Positions 9,730 through 22,748 are shown, counted from the stretch's first letter. The stretch: 64,000 nt of DNA from Zasmidium citrigriseum (GCA_002786025.1 NHNW01000034.1:372001-436000), one strand, 5' to 3'. Made by a program: numbers and translations. Notes: generated from the sequence alone by a model not told the origin.

Positions 9730-11015
9730 CGTTAATACCAATGCTGCAAATACTATAGGACTTGGACCTTCATCAGACATGTACCTGATCGATTTCTTGA
9801 TTGACGAGATAGTTGGACTTTGGCTTACCTAGCAATACTACAGATACCGTGTCCCATGCTCAGCTGCTGCTGCATCAGACATCGAATGTCGATGAAAATC
9901 GTCTGTCAGACCAATCTATGCACAGGCCTTTCCACAGAGAAAGAAAGAAAACGCCCCGGCTTATTTGTGATCGTTGGCTCGTTCTACGCCTGTGACAAGT
10001 ACCGTCCACTCATAGAAGAAACGAGCAGACAGTTACAGCGCGACATCAATCGAAATCTCTGCCGTTGAAAGCTGTAGTCGAGGCGGTGCTACAATTTCTC
10101 GCACAATGGTTGCGTTGGTGTTTCTTGCGCCAAGGCAGCGAGAAAACGTACTCGGAACATTTCGCATTCGTACACCTTCGCGCTCAGAAGTTACTCGCTC
10201 GCGCGTGGCTGTGCCTCAATTTAGGTGCCTTCGTCAATGAGGATCTTTATGCAGGTGCCTTGCGAGGTAACCAAGCCTCATCCTTTTACGCATATTGATC
10301 CCTTCGGATGGAGTGATTCACGCTTGCTCACAATGGCAGCCGTCGCGCAGATTCGTTCAATCCTTCTCCGCGTTTGCGCTGCGTCGACCGGTGCCCGCGG
10401 ACACTCCAGCTGGAGGCAGTGCTGCGACACGACGTCATGTCTGGGCGTGCACAATTCTATGCTGCATCCTGGGATTGACCTTGAGGGAGTCGAATCCCGT
10501 GAACTCCGGTGATGTGGTCTGGACTGGGCGGTGACGTTGGCGGGCAAGGTTGATGGTTGCGGTGTCGTGGTTGTGGGTGTTGGTGAAGAGAACCAAGAAT
10601 TTGCAGTGCGTGGAGGGCTGGGCGGGACGCGCACGTGCTTCGAGCCAGCAAGGTTGCCAGAGCGGTCAATGCGACTCGACTCTGGAGCGAGAGTGACCTC
10701 ACTTCAACAATTCTTGAAACTTGACGCCCAGATGTCGAGGCGGACGAGATTGTCTGTTTGCTGGCAATGTCGTGTGTCGTCGTAGATTGCAGTGATGATG
10801 CGAGCCAGGCCTATCGTTGCGCGAAAGGCGGAGGTTCCAGTCAGCTCGCTCGCTTGGTGCGTCATCTCGAGCAGCTCTTTCCACGATACCAGAGCGTGAG
10901 TTGTTCGAGACTCTCAAACCCTCAATCCCAATTTCATCATCACGCCTTTGCCTCCCCGGCGCCGAGATAGCGAAGCATCGAGACAGGAAGGCCGCAAAAT
11001 CGGAGTCCAGCAACC
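9730..11015. other. Intergenic, nothing recognised
   Basis: 1.3 kb between the NLR and the metallo-beta-lactamase gene. The open frames here are short, overlap one another on both strands and have no family-like content. I see no tRNA or repeat. Confidence 0.5.
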
Positions 11016-12219
11016 ATGGCGGAAGACTTCCTCGTCACGCCGAAAACCCCACCAAACCTCAACATCCCGCCCTCGACCAACACGGTCAAAGTCTCATGCA
11101 TCGACAGGTAAGGACCAATCACCTCTACGACCACGTGTCGTCAAGCTTCATGTCGGCCGACATTCATATGCAAGCACCTCACGTTTCAAGATCCCCATGG
11201 GACCCTTCCTCCAACCCGATTACGTCGGTCATCCAGACCTCTGCGGACCAAGCTTCTCCTTTCTGATCGAGCACCCAACTTCCAAGCCCGTGCTCTTCGA
11301 TCTGGGCATTCGGAAAGACTGGCATGTGCTGCCGTCATACGAGAAGTGGGTGCGTTTGAAGTGGGGCATCCACGTCGACAAAGACGTGGCCACGATCCTC
11401 AAGGAGAATGGCGTGGATGTTGATGGTGGTGCCATCGGAGCGATTATATGGAGCCATCACCATTGGGACCATGTGGGTGATGCGTCGACGTTTCCTGGAG
11501 AGACGGACTTGGTTGTCGGACCGGGATTCAGAAAGGCGCATATGCCTGGCTGGCCGAAGAATCAGGAATCCACGCTCATGGAGACGGATTTCGAGGGCCG
11601 TGAGGTCGGAGAGGTGGATGTTCAGGGTGAAGGCAAAGGGCTGAAGATTGGGAGGTTCTTTGCGTATGATTACTTTGGCGATGGTAGCTTTTACTTGCTC
11701 GACACGCCTGGGCATTCTGTCGGGCATATCTGCGGCTTGGCTCGGACGACGTCGAATCCGGACTCCTTCGTCTTCATGGGCGGTGATGCTTCACATCATG
11801 GTGGCGAGTTTCGGCCGACTGAGTACTCACCCATCCCGAAAGAACTCAACCCTTCACCTCTGAAGCGAAGAGGCCCTTCGTGTCCCGGTCACCTAATGCA
11901 AGACATCCATCCGGATGGAAAAGCAGACAAACCGTATTATTACGTGACAGAAAGCTTCGCACATCATAAGCCAACGGCGGACTGGACGATCCACGGCCTA
12001 GGAGAATTCGATGCTCACGAGAACATCCTCATGTTGATGGCCCATGACGACGCAGCCATAGACCCGCCAGAGCTCGACTTCTATCCAAAGTCGATAAATG
12101 ACTGGTACGAGAAAGGCGTAGGCAAGAAATTGAAGTGGGCTTTCTTGGGTGATTTCGAGGAGGCTCTCGAGAGCAAAGAGAAAGGAGGACAAGCTCTCAC
12201 CTGGGGCAAGTATCCTTGA
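11016..12219 (+). CDS. Metallo-beta-lactamase-fold hydrolase (lactonase-like)
   Basis: Exons 11016-11107 and 11175-12219 (67-bp intron, donor GTAAGG) give 378 aa. I chose the ATG at 11016 because it yields the N-terminus NLNIPPSTNTVKVSCIDS, which joins in phase to TSRFKIPMGPF; that is the usual start of this fungal family. The long unspliced frame from 10948 gives an implausible basic N-terminus. The metal-binding motif SHHHWDH lies near residue 123, and TPGHSVGH and the GGDASHH region supply later His/Asp ligands. The fold covers hydrolases of lactones, thioesters and similar compounds; the substrate cannot be read from the sequence. The product is probably cytosolic, as no signal peptide is visible. 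Confidence 0.88.
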
Positions 12220-15200
12220 GTAAAGAAGTTCTGACCGGTATACAGAAGTTGCACGGTTTCATGTTCTGTGCCTGTATGAGATTTGGCGGTCTGTTCCTGA
12301 GTTGCGGTCTGCGAACTCACCGGTTTGTGATGTCGTGTAATGCTGCGCCGTTGTTTTGGGACCGGTCAATGGATGGGCTTGGAAGGGATTAGAGTCGTAC
12401 ACAGTGTTACAGTGGCTGTGGCTGTGGCGTGTAGTCCTCGTGTGAGGTCTGCTCAATAGTGGTTCTCATATCCGAGAACACTGCGCTTTGGTGGACAGGC
12501 TTGCGTGATGAAGTCTTGTGTTGTAAAGTCAACAGTCACTTCTGCTGGTCCACATCCGTCCCAGGTGTCGTGTAGAAGCGACATTGAGGCTACCGGGACT
12601 TGTAGCCCCTTATAAGTAAGCATTTATTGAAGCTTCGACTTTTGATCGGAACGGCACGAACACCACAATGATTTCCGCACCTTCTGACGTTGAAAGCCAG
12701 CCACTTCCAACTTCCATACGCGTCCTATACTTTCAGTGTCTCAAGTGTCTGATATTCCAGACAAGAATTCTCTTTTCCCTACCCTCAAGCGCAAGGCGAC
12801 AACGACTTCACCTCGTAAAACGCGGCGATACCATGATTCCCCACGACAATCAAGACCTGCAGCAGCCACATTGCCCGAACACTTGGCAGCACTGCGAAAA
12901 TTCTGTGTCGTCACAGCAGCGAGTTCCGGAACACGGGCGTGAACACTCCTGGCAGTCTGCAACTCCGAGCTGGTGCTGGAGACTGTCTATTGCGGTTCTG
13001 GTTAGGAGCGTGACGTGGTTTGATCTTCGAAAGGTTTCGTACTACTGCTGCTTTGCCCATCAAATGCTTGGGCAAGAGTCCATTCCGAGGTTTCTGAACG
13101 CTTGGGGGCGGCGACGACTGTTTGCGAGTCAGCATGTGAGTAGTAGGTACTTCGGGAGTAGGAGGTACTTGCCTGGATTCGCATTGGCCAAGCCCAACAG
13201 GAGTGTCACGGGTACAAGTAAAGAGTGAAGATACATCGTCGTCAAATTGGGTAAGTTGATGATTCTTCTTTCGAGGAAATAGTCCTTTCTGGAAAGTATT
13301 GAGCACAGTAGATGTCAGTGGAAACGCAGAACTCAGATGGCAGAAAGAGTTTTCTTGAATTGCAACAACATCTCCGCCATGAGCTCGATCAAAGCTATCA
13401 CAGAGCTAGTCGCGAAGGAGGCAGCGCAATAGCAGTAGTAGCAAATGGTAGGACAGCTCTCGAGCAGTGTGCAGCACCTCTCTAACCTGGTCAAGAATTA
13501 GAGCCTGGATTTGCAGGCGCCATCTACGTAAGTTGCGCAAAAGCAGACCTCAAGGCGAGAAAAGAAAGTCGCCTTCCTCAATGGCTCAGGTTGTCGACAG
13601 TGGCAAGTGTCTGAGGGTCGTTTGGAGCCTGACAGCCGACAAACACTGTCTGCCCAGTCGCATGCTTGACTTACCTGATTATATGCCGTGCAAGACCCTG
13701 TTCCAAAATGTCTTCAAGTATCGCACGAGGAAGCGAGCAGGAGGAACGTCAGGAGCGGCTCCGGTGGGCAATGAGAACTCCATCCGCGCGTACCATTCCT
13801 AGACACTCGGGTTGGAGATGCCGGCGGCAGTATAGGAATCACGAGTCTAGAAAAAGCGTATCCTTCGGACTTTCATCGATGCCGCATGGCGTGTCGGTGA
13901 CAGGTTTTTCGAGATAGGGAATCTGCCCTCTACGGATTGAGAACCCGATCAGGTGCGTACGTGATTTGTCGCCTGACAGATACCGCATCATCCGCTGGTC
14001 ACTTGTTGCGTGAATTTGGAGGAGCGCGAATCCTACTGAAGGAGGAGATCCATGCAATCGTTTCCCCAGTGGAGCGTATGTTGGAAGTTTATTCATTGCT
14101 CGAGGAGTGTCCACGCATGTCGATACCCACTGATGTTCAATGTACCTTCCCAGCAGGACATGTTCGCAGACAGGTGAACGTGAGGGTCATCTTAGGGTGA
14201 GCTCCTTTGGCGACAACCGGTAAGCGCTGCGAGACGGGCCCGAAAGTAGCGAGTGAAGACTCGTGAGAGAAAGATCCTTTGGGGGCCATCCGGTGACTAA
14301 GAAGGGCTTATTGCACGTGGCTCGTTTAGTCGGCAGTTGTAGTGACTTCCAGTAATCATGATAGGCTGTAAGGTTGTGCTCATGTGTCGATCACCGACTT
14401 GATCTTATGCGCTGGCGGTCAGTATGGCAAGGTCGCAAACTCGTTCAAGAAGGGTGCCATCCTTCCGAGGGTCAAGTTGGTCGTAGAACTCCGGCTCCGA
14501 AAGCAGTGATTCGTCGAATATCATTTTTATGCTCGTTCAACTCCACATGCTGAGGGCCGGTGAGGAGGATTGACGAGAGCGTAGCATGTTGGTGATAAGT
14601 CGCATCTCTCGCTTCACGACCTCAACAAGAGGGTTGAGGTGGAGGCCTTGTGTTATACTGTCAGCCCATGAATCATCCATCGTAAGGTCGTAGTCGCTTC
14701 CTGGTTCGTCAGATGTGGTTGAGATGTGGGATAGCGGGACCAGGATCTCCATGCGGACGTGAGGATTGATCGACATGGTTGCAAGCAAAGCTCCGGTCTC
14801 CATAACCATCTTACTGTATTTGCTGGCAATGTCGATCTCCAATATTCCCCTTCGGAGCAATTTGAGCTATCTGATAGGGCCAACAAGCATTCAGCTCAAG
14901 CAGGCTGACTGTCACACTCAAGAGATTCGACTGGGTAGTAGGGTCCCAAGGTGTTGGTTCTGACAGATCTTTCCACGTGCGGGTGAGACGTTTGTTTTCC
15001 AGCAATTGTCAGCAGAGAGCACTCTCCCGAGTCATGCTTGTCTCCTCGGTTCGTCCATCTTCGCCAGGATAACAAATTCGGCTGAGAAATGGATGTTGAC
15101 CACGTTTTAGAGCTCACCTGAGATGACTCCGTGAGAACGACGGCGACCAATGGTCATCGCAGAGTACCTTCGCCGTCTATGGCGCCATTGTCAAGCGCTG

Positions 15201-17728
15201 ATGGTGAGGACGAGCTGACTTTTTCTGAACAAGAAAAATTTGGAAGGCTCTAGCAAGAGATTCGATTCATCAGCAGATGTATTTTGGCCGGCGTCGTAGC
15301 GAAGCGAGAGAGATCCACTGAGCCAGGGGTGAGACTTCGGCGTTCACGACTCACAGTTTGTCAGCTGGCAGATCTGAGAGAAGCGTGAGGTGCGGAGTTC
15401 AGGGTTGTCGAGATGGAATCCTTCACCGCGTGCGAGCAGGCGCGTGTGTCAGCGGAAAGCCAGCCCTACCGGCTAGCGCACGGGCTGGCCCGCAGCGCTA
15501 AATGGACGTCAGCTGCTAACCGTACACCACCATTGTCGCAACAAAGACATGCCCATTTCTCTAATCTTTGAGAAAGCTGGAAGAGCGAAAAAGCACCCGC
15601 GGAGATTATCATGCCTCGATGCTGAGTAGACCAAATTTCGCGGTCTTCACTACTCAGACAGTCGCTGATCTGCCGCAGCAAAAGGCATTCACCCAAACTT
15701 GAGACGGGGCCGGCGTCCGGTTAGGAGCTGACATCCGTTGCAGTCGGTCGGGTCCCACGCGCAGCGACCACGCGGGTTGTGACTTATCCGGTGGTTAACC
15801 TCGCACTCACACTCACCCTGTTCAGCCCTGATGGAAGGATTCCATTGCCCGGTGAGTCGAGGGCACAATGTTTGAGCTGTATGCGCGGAGTGCGAGAAGG
15901 ATCACAGTGCCAGACGGTCGCGCAACTATCGAAACGCTGTTGCGCAGGAATTCCATTGCAAAAGTGTTGCCTTAGGGCAGTGCAGCAGCTCGTTCGCCAA
16001 TTTGCGACCGGAGGATTGTTTTCAGAAAACACTGCGACGCCAATGCCTATTGCCCGATCGGGCTAACGGCGAGACGAAGAAGCAAGAGTATGCAGTCGCT
16101 CGTTTTTACGTTCGGTTCGACGATGATGCCTGGCGGGCGTCAGGCACGGTCTTTAAGTCCAACCAGAACGGATCTAAGAAACCAGAATCCGAACAACACT
16201 TGTTGCCTGTTCTGGCTTGAAATGGCGATCCTTCAGAGCAGGCCTACAGGCTCAGGCGGACTTTGGACTCGGCCGCAACTGTTGGCGCATCCGAGCCAAT
16301 GACTGTCTTTGTTCGATCGGGACGTAGCAAATTCCGGCGACTGACAGCTCTAAAGTCACGTGTGAAAGGATTGCTGTTGCTATGGATGATTCCAACGTCC
16401 TCCACAGTTACTGGAAGTGGAAGCGGAAGACAATAGTTCGCCGTTTGAGTCACCGTTTCAAGGTTGACAGCACGGATGATTCTGGCCGCAAAAGGCTTGC
16501 ACAACAATTTAGACGAGCGGCAGAAAACGTGCGTTCGGGGTCGGGGCATGCCAGCAACAGTCAGCCCGCTCGCCGAACCACCTGTTCTCAAAGCAATTGG
16601 GGCCAGCTGCAACAAGCCACAGCGGCCTCTCATCACAGATGAGACGCGGTGAAGCCGACTTCCTGGTAGGATGCACAACTAGCAAGGCTGCCATGTACCA
16701 CAATAATGGAGGACTTGCAGCGGTCTGTTTTGCGAACGAGCGAATACGACCGCATTGCAATTGTGATGCCTGAGCGCTAGGGCTGCTCCGCTAACCTACG
16801 AGCCCAGCGGACGAAACCCAAGCCGCTACGCACGCGTCTGCAGAGTGTTTCGACAGCAACAGAATTCCGGTGCCTGAAGACTCACCTGGCGAAATTGCGC
16901 ATTCCGCGCGTGCGCCAATGCGAAAGTTCTTGTTGTTTGGGCTGTGTCTCAAGCGAGCCAAGCGAGCAGCTTGGTGGATGAATCATTTGCTGGGCTGAGA
17001 GATTGAACAGCGCAACCCGCGGACAGTCCACTGTCCACCAGCGATACCATCGCTCACTTGGGCCTACATACCACATTGGGTATTACGTGTGGTGAGTCAA
17101 GCAATGAGCGTACAATGAATCCGAACGCGGGTGTAGTGGTAGCGAGCGAAAGTCTCCATGGAGCCATGCCAGGCAGTGCACAGTAATCCACGTTGGATGC
17201 TTTGCAATGCTGCGCTCGGCATCCTCGCACGACATGCGACCCGCAGGACGGCAAGGCGGTGTTCACAAAGCCCTGATGACCGCCGGGGCTTGGAAAGCTG
17301 GAAGAACAATGCGTCAGACGAGCGGGTGCGAACCAATCGCACGTAGGCACCGCCGTTCCGAAGAGTGTAATCACCTAACGGCCTTAGCGGACCCCTGCTG
17401 AACCTTGCGGATCCATCTGACTTTCTAAGCCCGTCTGCACGGAGTAAACGGACTCTCAAGCCAGGTGAGATGCTGGACACAAATATGTCCTCCTGCTCCC
17501 CCATTGTCAGATCCCTCCATCATCACAACTCTACAACAACAATCGACAACCAAGAAGACAAGAACAATCTTCAATAACCTCAGTCAACAACACCACCTTC
17601 AATCAACTTCGGCTTTCGTCTAACCTAAAACCACACATCAACCTTACTGGCCGGGGTGACTCAGGCAGAACTATTTCGCCATACCAGACTCACACCCACA
17701 TCTGACTCACGAGAGCCATATATCCAAG
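12220..17728. other. 5.5-kb gene-poor region
   Basis: No strongly supported gene apart from the tentative minus-strand model at 14537-15157. Frames up to 186 codons occur (for example around 12668-13228), but they overlap others in several frames and show no domain. Base composition does not become obviously AT-rich, so I see no clear sign of RIP-degraded repeats, and no transposon protein motifs. The last 230 bp (about 17500-17728) are rich in CA and CAA runs, typical of a long fungal 5' leader for the gene at 17729. Confidence 0.5.
14537..15157 (-). CDS. Tentative three-exon gene, unknown protein
   Basis: Exons in transcript order are 15157-15118, 14968-14916 and 14866-14537, giving 140 aa. 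Introns are 149 bp (donor GTGAGC) and 49 bp (donor GTGACA, acceptor GATAG); phases agree throughout. The last exon looks protein-like rather than random: it holds SKYSKMVMETGALLATM, then MEILVPLSHISTTSDEPGSD, then LVEVVKREMRLITNMLRS. After the TGA at 14537-14539 the same frame stays open for about 40 more codons (IFDESLLSEPEFYDQL and onward), so the stop may be a lesion and the locus a decaying gene. I do not recognise the family. It could also be part of a larger gene or a pseudogene. Confidence 0.3.
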
Positions 17729-18484
17729 ATGACTTCCCATCTGAGGCTTCAATCATCCTTTGAGCCCATCGCCGCCAAGGCTACCTACCAGACCTCGCCA
17801 ACGCTTCCACCAGCCAAGAAGCAAAAGATGTCTCTCACGCAAACCTACTACGTCGCTTCCACTGCCAGGACCAAGCTTGGTCAGGAGGCACAGCGAGCAG
17901 ACCACAACCTGCGATTGCTCGTCGGCCACGCCAACCTTCTCGATACCCTCATGGTCGAACTCGCCGACGCCGAGCGGGAACAAGAGGCCTGGTTCAACCA
18001 GTCCGTTAAGAAGGCCTCCAAGCCAGAGGAGCCCCGACACGTCCAATGGATCGACACCATAGCAGAGGAGGAGGACGAGGACTCAGACATGGAGTCTGAT
18101 GACGGCTCGGACATCTACGACGAGGACGCCGAGATGTTCAACATCCCACTCCGCAAGATCAAGTCACCTCCAGTCGAGGTCACTTGTGAAGAGGTTGACG
18201 AGGAGGACTATGATGCAGAATACGACGATGAGTACGACGAGGACCTCGCTCTCACCCGCGTGGAGTCGCAACATTCTCCACCCGAGCTCACTCTCGACGA
18301 CTCCGACTCAGAATCAGAGGACGAGTCGATGCCCTCATCACCCGATACGCCAATGTTCGAGCTCAGCGAAAAGGAACGGGAAGCAATCACAACGACAGCC
18401 TTCTACGACCGCAAGTCGGAGCAAGGTATTGAAGACTACCTCATGCAACAACAAAATCAGCAGCCGATCATCGCGACTTGCTGA
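17729..18484 (+). CDS. Conserved acidic ascomycete protein of unknown function
   Basis: Single exon, 251 aa. The N-terminal third holds KKQKMSLTQTYYVASTARTKL and ADHNLRLLVGHANLLDTLM, followed by a charged helix (ELADAEREQEAWFNQ); I recall this combination from uncharacterised proteins widespread in filamentous ascomycetes. The second half, about residues 110-215, is very rich in Asp, Glu and Ser, with EEEDEDSDMES-type runs, and is surely disordered. There is no catalytic or membrane motif. The KKQK and acidic tracts would suit a nuclear or chromatin-associated role, which is inference. The gene stands alone, with 5.5 kb of gene-poor DNA upstream and 3.1 kb downstream, an arrangement often seen for regulated genes. 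Confidence 0.75.
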   Translation: MTSHLRLQSSFEPIAAKATYQTSPTLPPAKKQKMSLTQTYYVASTARTKLGQEAQRADHNLRLLVGHANLLDTLMVELADAEREQEAWFNQSVKKASKPEEPRHVQWIDTIAEEEDEDSDMESDDGSDIYDEDAEMFNIPLRKIKSPPVEVTCEEVDEEDYDAEYDDEYDEDLALTRVESQHSPPELTLDDSDSESEDESMPSSPDTPMFELSEKEREAITTTAFYDRKSEQGIEDYLMQQQNQQPIIATC

Positions 18485-21400
18485 GCGGGTTCTTCAATCA
18501 GATTTGTCGTTGTCCAGCGTTTCGAGCGAGCGAGCATTGTCACAGCATTTCAGCGAAGGCGTTTACTACGGGAATCAGGCATATTTGAGCGAATATCTCT
18601 TCTCATGATCATGGCTATGTACGATGGAAATACGGATAGAGGCAGTTCTCCCTCCAGTTGGGTTGAGGTTGAGAACGCTTCAGGTGGAATCCCAGAGTAA
18701 TCAAAACAAAATCGAAACAATTCGAAAAATCTACTGCCAACTTTCATTTCCCTTTCCTCTCCCCATCAACGATCTCCTCTAACGAACACGATATGAGCAA
18801 TCTCTCGAGAGCGATGGCTGCCCAGGCGCCATCCAGCCCGTCGTACGATGGACACAACAGTCAAAACAATTTCGCAGCGATCTGCCAAAGCTTTGCGGCG
18901 CGACGGCGGACCACGCGCGCAGCGCAACTTCCGCTCCGACCGAGATCGACCTGGCCGCTTTGTGCAGATGGCCTAGCGCTGGAGATTGCATAATCCGAGC
19001 CCTGTTCTCTGTGCCCTGGGGTTCGGTCAAAGGGTACCTCCACAAAGGGACCTTCGCAAGCTTTCCAATCCGTCCGTCGGCCGAATTGCGAACTTTCGCT
19101 GCGAATCCAAGTCTTCGCCGAATATGACGTTGATGACTTTGGTTGTTGGTGTTTTGACTCTCTGGTTTTCTGTTTCTACTGCTGGTGGAGCAGGTCTCTT
19201 TCGTCCGTACGGCGAAGAATCGCCTGACGAGAGACTGACTGCCCTGACTGCTTGCTTGCCTGATCACTGCCTGCCTTCTGACCGGTCTGGCGCTGTGCTG
19301 GCACAACAAAAAGCAGGCATCACCCACCCGAATCCGCCCGTCTCAACTCTACCTTACCGTGAGAACAACACTCATCACATGGAAGCGGTCAGCCCTGTCT
19401 TCCACTCACGAACCTCACCTAGGGTTCGTCCTCATACCACATGTTGTTGCGCGCTTCTATCGCGGCAAGTAAGTGGTCGGCGAGGATCACTCCCTACCAG
19501 GGATATTACACCCGCTGAGTAAAGGACCACTGAGCTGTGATGAGTGAGAGGCAAGCTCACATCCACCTCCAAACGACAGCGAATCCGCAACCGCTTCCCG
19601 CTTTGGATCTTTCTCGCACGCGGAGACAGTTCACCTTGCGCTGGCAGAGATGTACGAGTGGTACGTCTGCCTCATGCAGAGCGCTGAGCAAGCTCTCAAC
19701 GTGTAGCAGATGCGTGTAGCTGTTCACTGCGAGGTGAGATGCATTGCTTTGCTCAACCTGCGAAAAGAAACCCCACCACCACTGCTACCTTGCACGACAT
19801 TCCCCAGTCCTCACCTACGCGACGTTACCTCCAGAGGCGTTTCGTGGCTGGTTTCTTTTTCTTCCTCAGCTGCCTGTCATGCATGAGTGGCTTGCAGCAT
19901 CTTTCTCGCACATTGGTAAGGCAGCAGTAATGCGACTCGCATCAACCAAAAGCACGTTCCAATATCCTGGAGGCCGCACAGTAATGTTCAGTCAGGCCAT
20001 GGCATGTGACGAGAAGGTGTGCTCACCCACCGACTTCCCACTTCGGAAAGCGAGGGCAGAAATGTCTCCGGCGGCTCAGACAAGCAAAACTCACTCGGAG
20101 CTCCGTCCTGGCGTGCTCGCTCCCTCAGTAATCGGATTGGAAATTGCCAAGTCGAGTCATCAACTTCACACACAAAACCGAACCGAACCATCTCCATCAG
20201 CTGATGGAAAGACGCCTGGTCTAGACTTGGCCTCGGCATCAAGTTGATTGATCATGACCCGGTCAACCAACATGCGGGTCTTCGCCGTCGCCGTCGCGAG
20301 AAAAGGAAAATTCAGACTTCCATATCGTTCCGGATGCGATGGATTCCCTCCCGATGCCTGTCTTTCCCACGTTGTTGGCACGGACATGCCTGTGCCTGCT
20401 CTTCCGCACGTGTGCCAGGCCATGGCGCTATCACGGAGTCCGGAAAGAATTTTGGGCAAGCTTTTCTGGCACAACCACCCCCCTGGTGGTTTGTCTCGTA
20501 GCTATACGATGGTCTGCGATAGTCGTCGATCGTGGAGATCTCGAGGATCTGCCGTCTTGGAGATCCGTCTTGGATATCACCACCCTCACTTCACTCTTGC
20601 ATAAAACTTCTCATGCGTCCGCGAGGACATGCGGACGATGGAGGTGAGATTTACCTCCGATACCACTTGTACTAACACATGGACAGGTGAACATCATTCC
20701 CGAGGTCAGTCGTTGCGACATGTAGTAGTTCTAAGGATCCATCACCGCTAGACTCGCCGTTACGAATGGCCCCTCACCACGATGACCGAAACCCCGAAGA
20801 CACCAACGATTCAGTCTCATGATCACAGGGCAAGAACGTGTGGTGCGCTGCTATCATATGTATCCGCCAAGGATATGACCAGCAGCGCACATGTGATCAA
20901 CGCACGTAAAGGCCCCTCAGACGGGTTTATCGTCCATCCGTTCAGTGAGATGAGCTTCTCACACGCCGCCCTGCCAGAGCGCAAGTTATCATCTGCATGC
21001 TGGATCTTACGCTCGAGCGCCCTTTCGTGGGATAGCTCTCATCTCTGCGTTTGTAGGTCCAGGTTCTTGTGGACACAAGTCTCACCTTCTTCTACGAGGT
21101 CAGGTAAGGCACTTCGGCCTCCTCGGTTTCTTGGACATCTCGCGATCTCATTGCAGTGTCTCCGGTAATTCATTGTGGACTGAAAGACGTCTGAAAGGAG
21201 TTGCTCCCGACAAGAAATTGTGTCGTTCGGTTCGTGTACGCGTATGAGACGGCTACTCGATCTTGGACAGTCAGCACCTCGGTCTCGTTTCGCGAGCGGG
21301 GATGGAGAGTGTCAGCCCTCTCTGACAACCTCATCTCGCCCTCAACATTCATTGAAAGACACACCGAGGCATCGCACAGAGTTCATTGATTGATTGCATC

Positions 21401-21600
21401 TGAATGAGATAACGATGTGAAGGCGTTGGTGTTGATTTATTCGAAATCTACTCCGTATGGCAAGAAAGCCCTAGGCTTGCAACAGTTCCTTCAGATGCTG
21501 GATTGGTCTCTGGTCTTTCCTCCTCATCACAGCTCTGACGACTACTGAAGCCCTCGATCACTCCCGGACATCATCAGTCTCCATCTCAGAGTCCTCAATC
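18485..21600. other. 3.1-kb gene-poor region
   Basis: Frames of up to about 180 codons exist, but they overlap each other on both strands without recognisable domains or a convincing chain of exons. I see no tRNA, transposon or long repeat. The first few hundred bases would carry the 3' UTR of the acidic protein gene, and the last 100 bp the leader of the nitronate monooxygenase gene. Confidence 0.45.
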
Positions 21601-22748
21601 ATGGCTCCTCAGTCGCCACTGTCAACTCAGTTGACCACATTGCTCAATGTGAAGCATCCCATCATGCTAGCAGGCATGGATCAAGTGGCAGGCCCCAAGC
21701 TCGCTGCCGCAGTCACTGCCGCAGGAGGCTTTGGAACCGTTGGTGGAGCACGATATACGCCAAACATGCTCAAGGAGATGGTGGCCGAGCTGAAGCAGGA
21801 GCTGAAGGATAGAGGATGCGAGAATGCACCATTTGGTGTAGATTTGCTTCTCCCTCAAGTTGGTGGAAGTGCGAGAAAGACGAATGTAAGTTGCTCATCA
21901 CGGAGTCAAGACTATCACTGATGGAGGTCTGTCAGTATGACTACACACACGGCACTCTCGGCGAACTCCTGGACATTGTGATAGCAAGCGGCGCAAAGCT
22001 CTTCGTCTCAGCTGTTGGCGTGCCTCCAACCTGGGCTGTCGAGAAGCTTCACAAAGCCAACATCCTCGTCATGAACATGATCGGACACCCAAAACATGTT
22101 CAAAAAGCATGTGCCGCGGGAGTCGACATCATCTGTGCTCAGGGAGGAGAAGCTGGCGGGCACACGGGCGATATTCCGACCATGGTCCTGATTCCAGCTT
22201 GCGCAGACATCTGCTCAAAGTACACATCCCCGTTGACCGGCAAGCCCGTGGCTCTCGTCGCAGCAGGCGGCATCAACGACGGCCGCAGCGTTGCGGCAGC
22301 CCTCATGCTCGGTGCCAGCGGTGTCTGGGTCGGCACAAGATTCATACCCAGCGTTGAGTCGAAAGCTCCCGACAACTGGAAGCAACAAGTCATCGACGCA
22401 GGTTACGACTCCTGGATCAAATTGACCATCTGGTCAGGGCGACCACTGCGAGCACTACGGAACCCATATTTAGCCGACTGGGAGACGAATCGACAGGCTG
22501 AGATTAAGGATCTCACCTCGAGAGGCATTGTGCCGCTCGTTCATGAGCTGGACAAGTTGCATGAGTCCGGGAAGTTGACAGATGAAATTGAGGATGCGGC
22601 GGCTCTGAGGCCGATCGGCATTGTTGCTGGGTCTGTCAACAAGGCTGGACAGACTGCTGCTGAGATCGTGAGAGAGATTGTCGAAGAAGCACAGAGTGCT
22701 TTAAGGCAGTCAGGAGGCATTCTGAGTGGCCCATCCTCGAAGTTGTAA
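21601..22748 (+). CDS. Nitronate monooxygenase (2-nitropropane dioxygenase family)
   Basis: Exons 21601-21885 and 21936-22748 (50-bp intron, donor GTAAGT, acceptor GTCAG) give 365 aa. It is an FMN-dependent TIM-barrel enzyme that oxidises alkyl nitronates, such as propionate 3-nitronate, to the carbonyl compound and nitrite. Diagnostic blocks are HPIMLAGMDQVAG at the N-terminus, GGFGTVGG, then AQGGEAGGHTGD near residue 162 with the catalytic His of the family, and AAGGINDGRSVAAAL followed by GASGVWVGTRF for phosphate binding. No targeting signal is visible. The family also contains relatives of unknown substrate, so the exact reaction is inferred. Confidence 0.92.

Noticed and set aside
10480..10520. 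GAGTCGAATCCCG string resembling a tRNA box B
   Set aside because: No matching box A or acceptor stem upstream.
10948..11175. Unspliced N-terminus of the metallo-beta-lactamase frame from 10948
   Set aside because: It reads as basic random sequence; the spliced start at 11016 gives the family N-terminus and keeps phase.
12668..13228. 186-codon plus-strand frame
   Set aside because: No domain, unusual composition, and overlapping frames of similar length on the other strand; probably chance.
14400..14900. Frameshift between the two frames of the desert gene
   Set aside because: A 49-bp intron (14867-14915) joins them in phase, so no frameshift need be assumed.
17100..17180. tRNA-like box A (GTGTAGTGGTAGC) near 17130
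   Set aside because: No box B (GTTCGANTCC) follows at the right distance, and no cloverleaf can be drawn.
18779..20650. Several 100-180-codon frames on both strands
   Set aside because: They overlap each other, have no conserved-looking blocks and no coherent exon chain.
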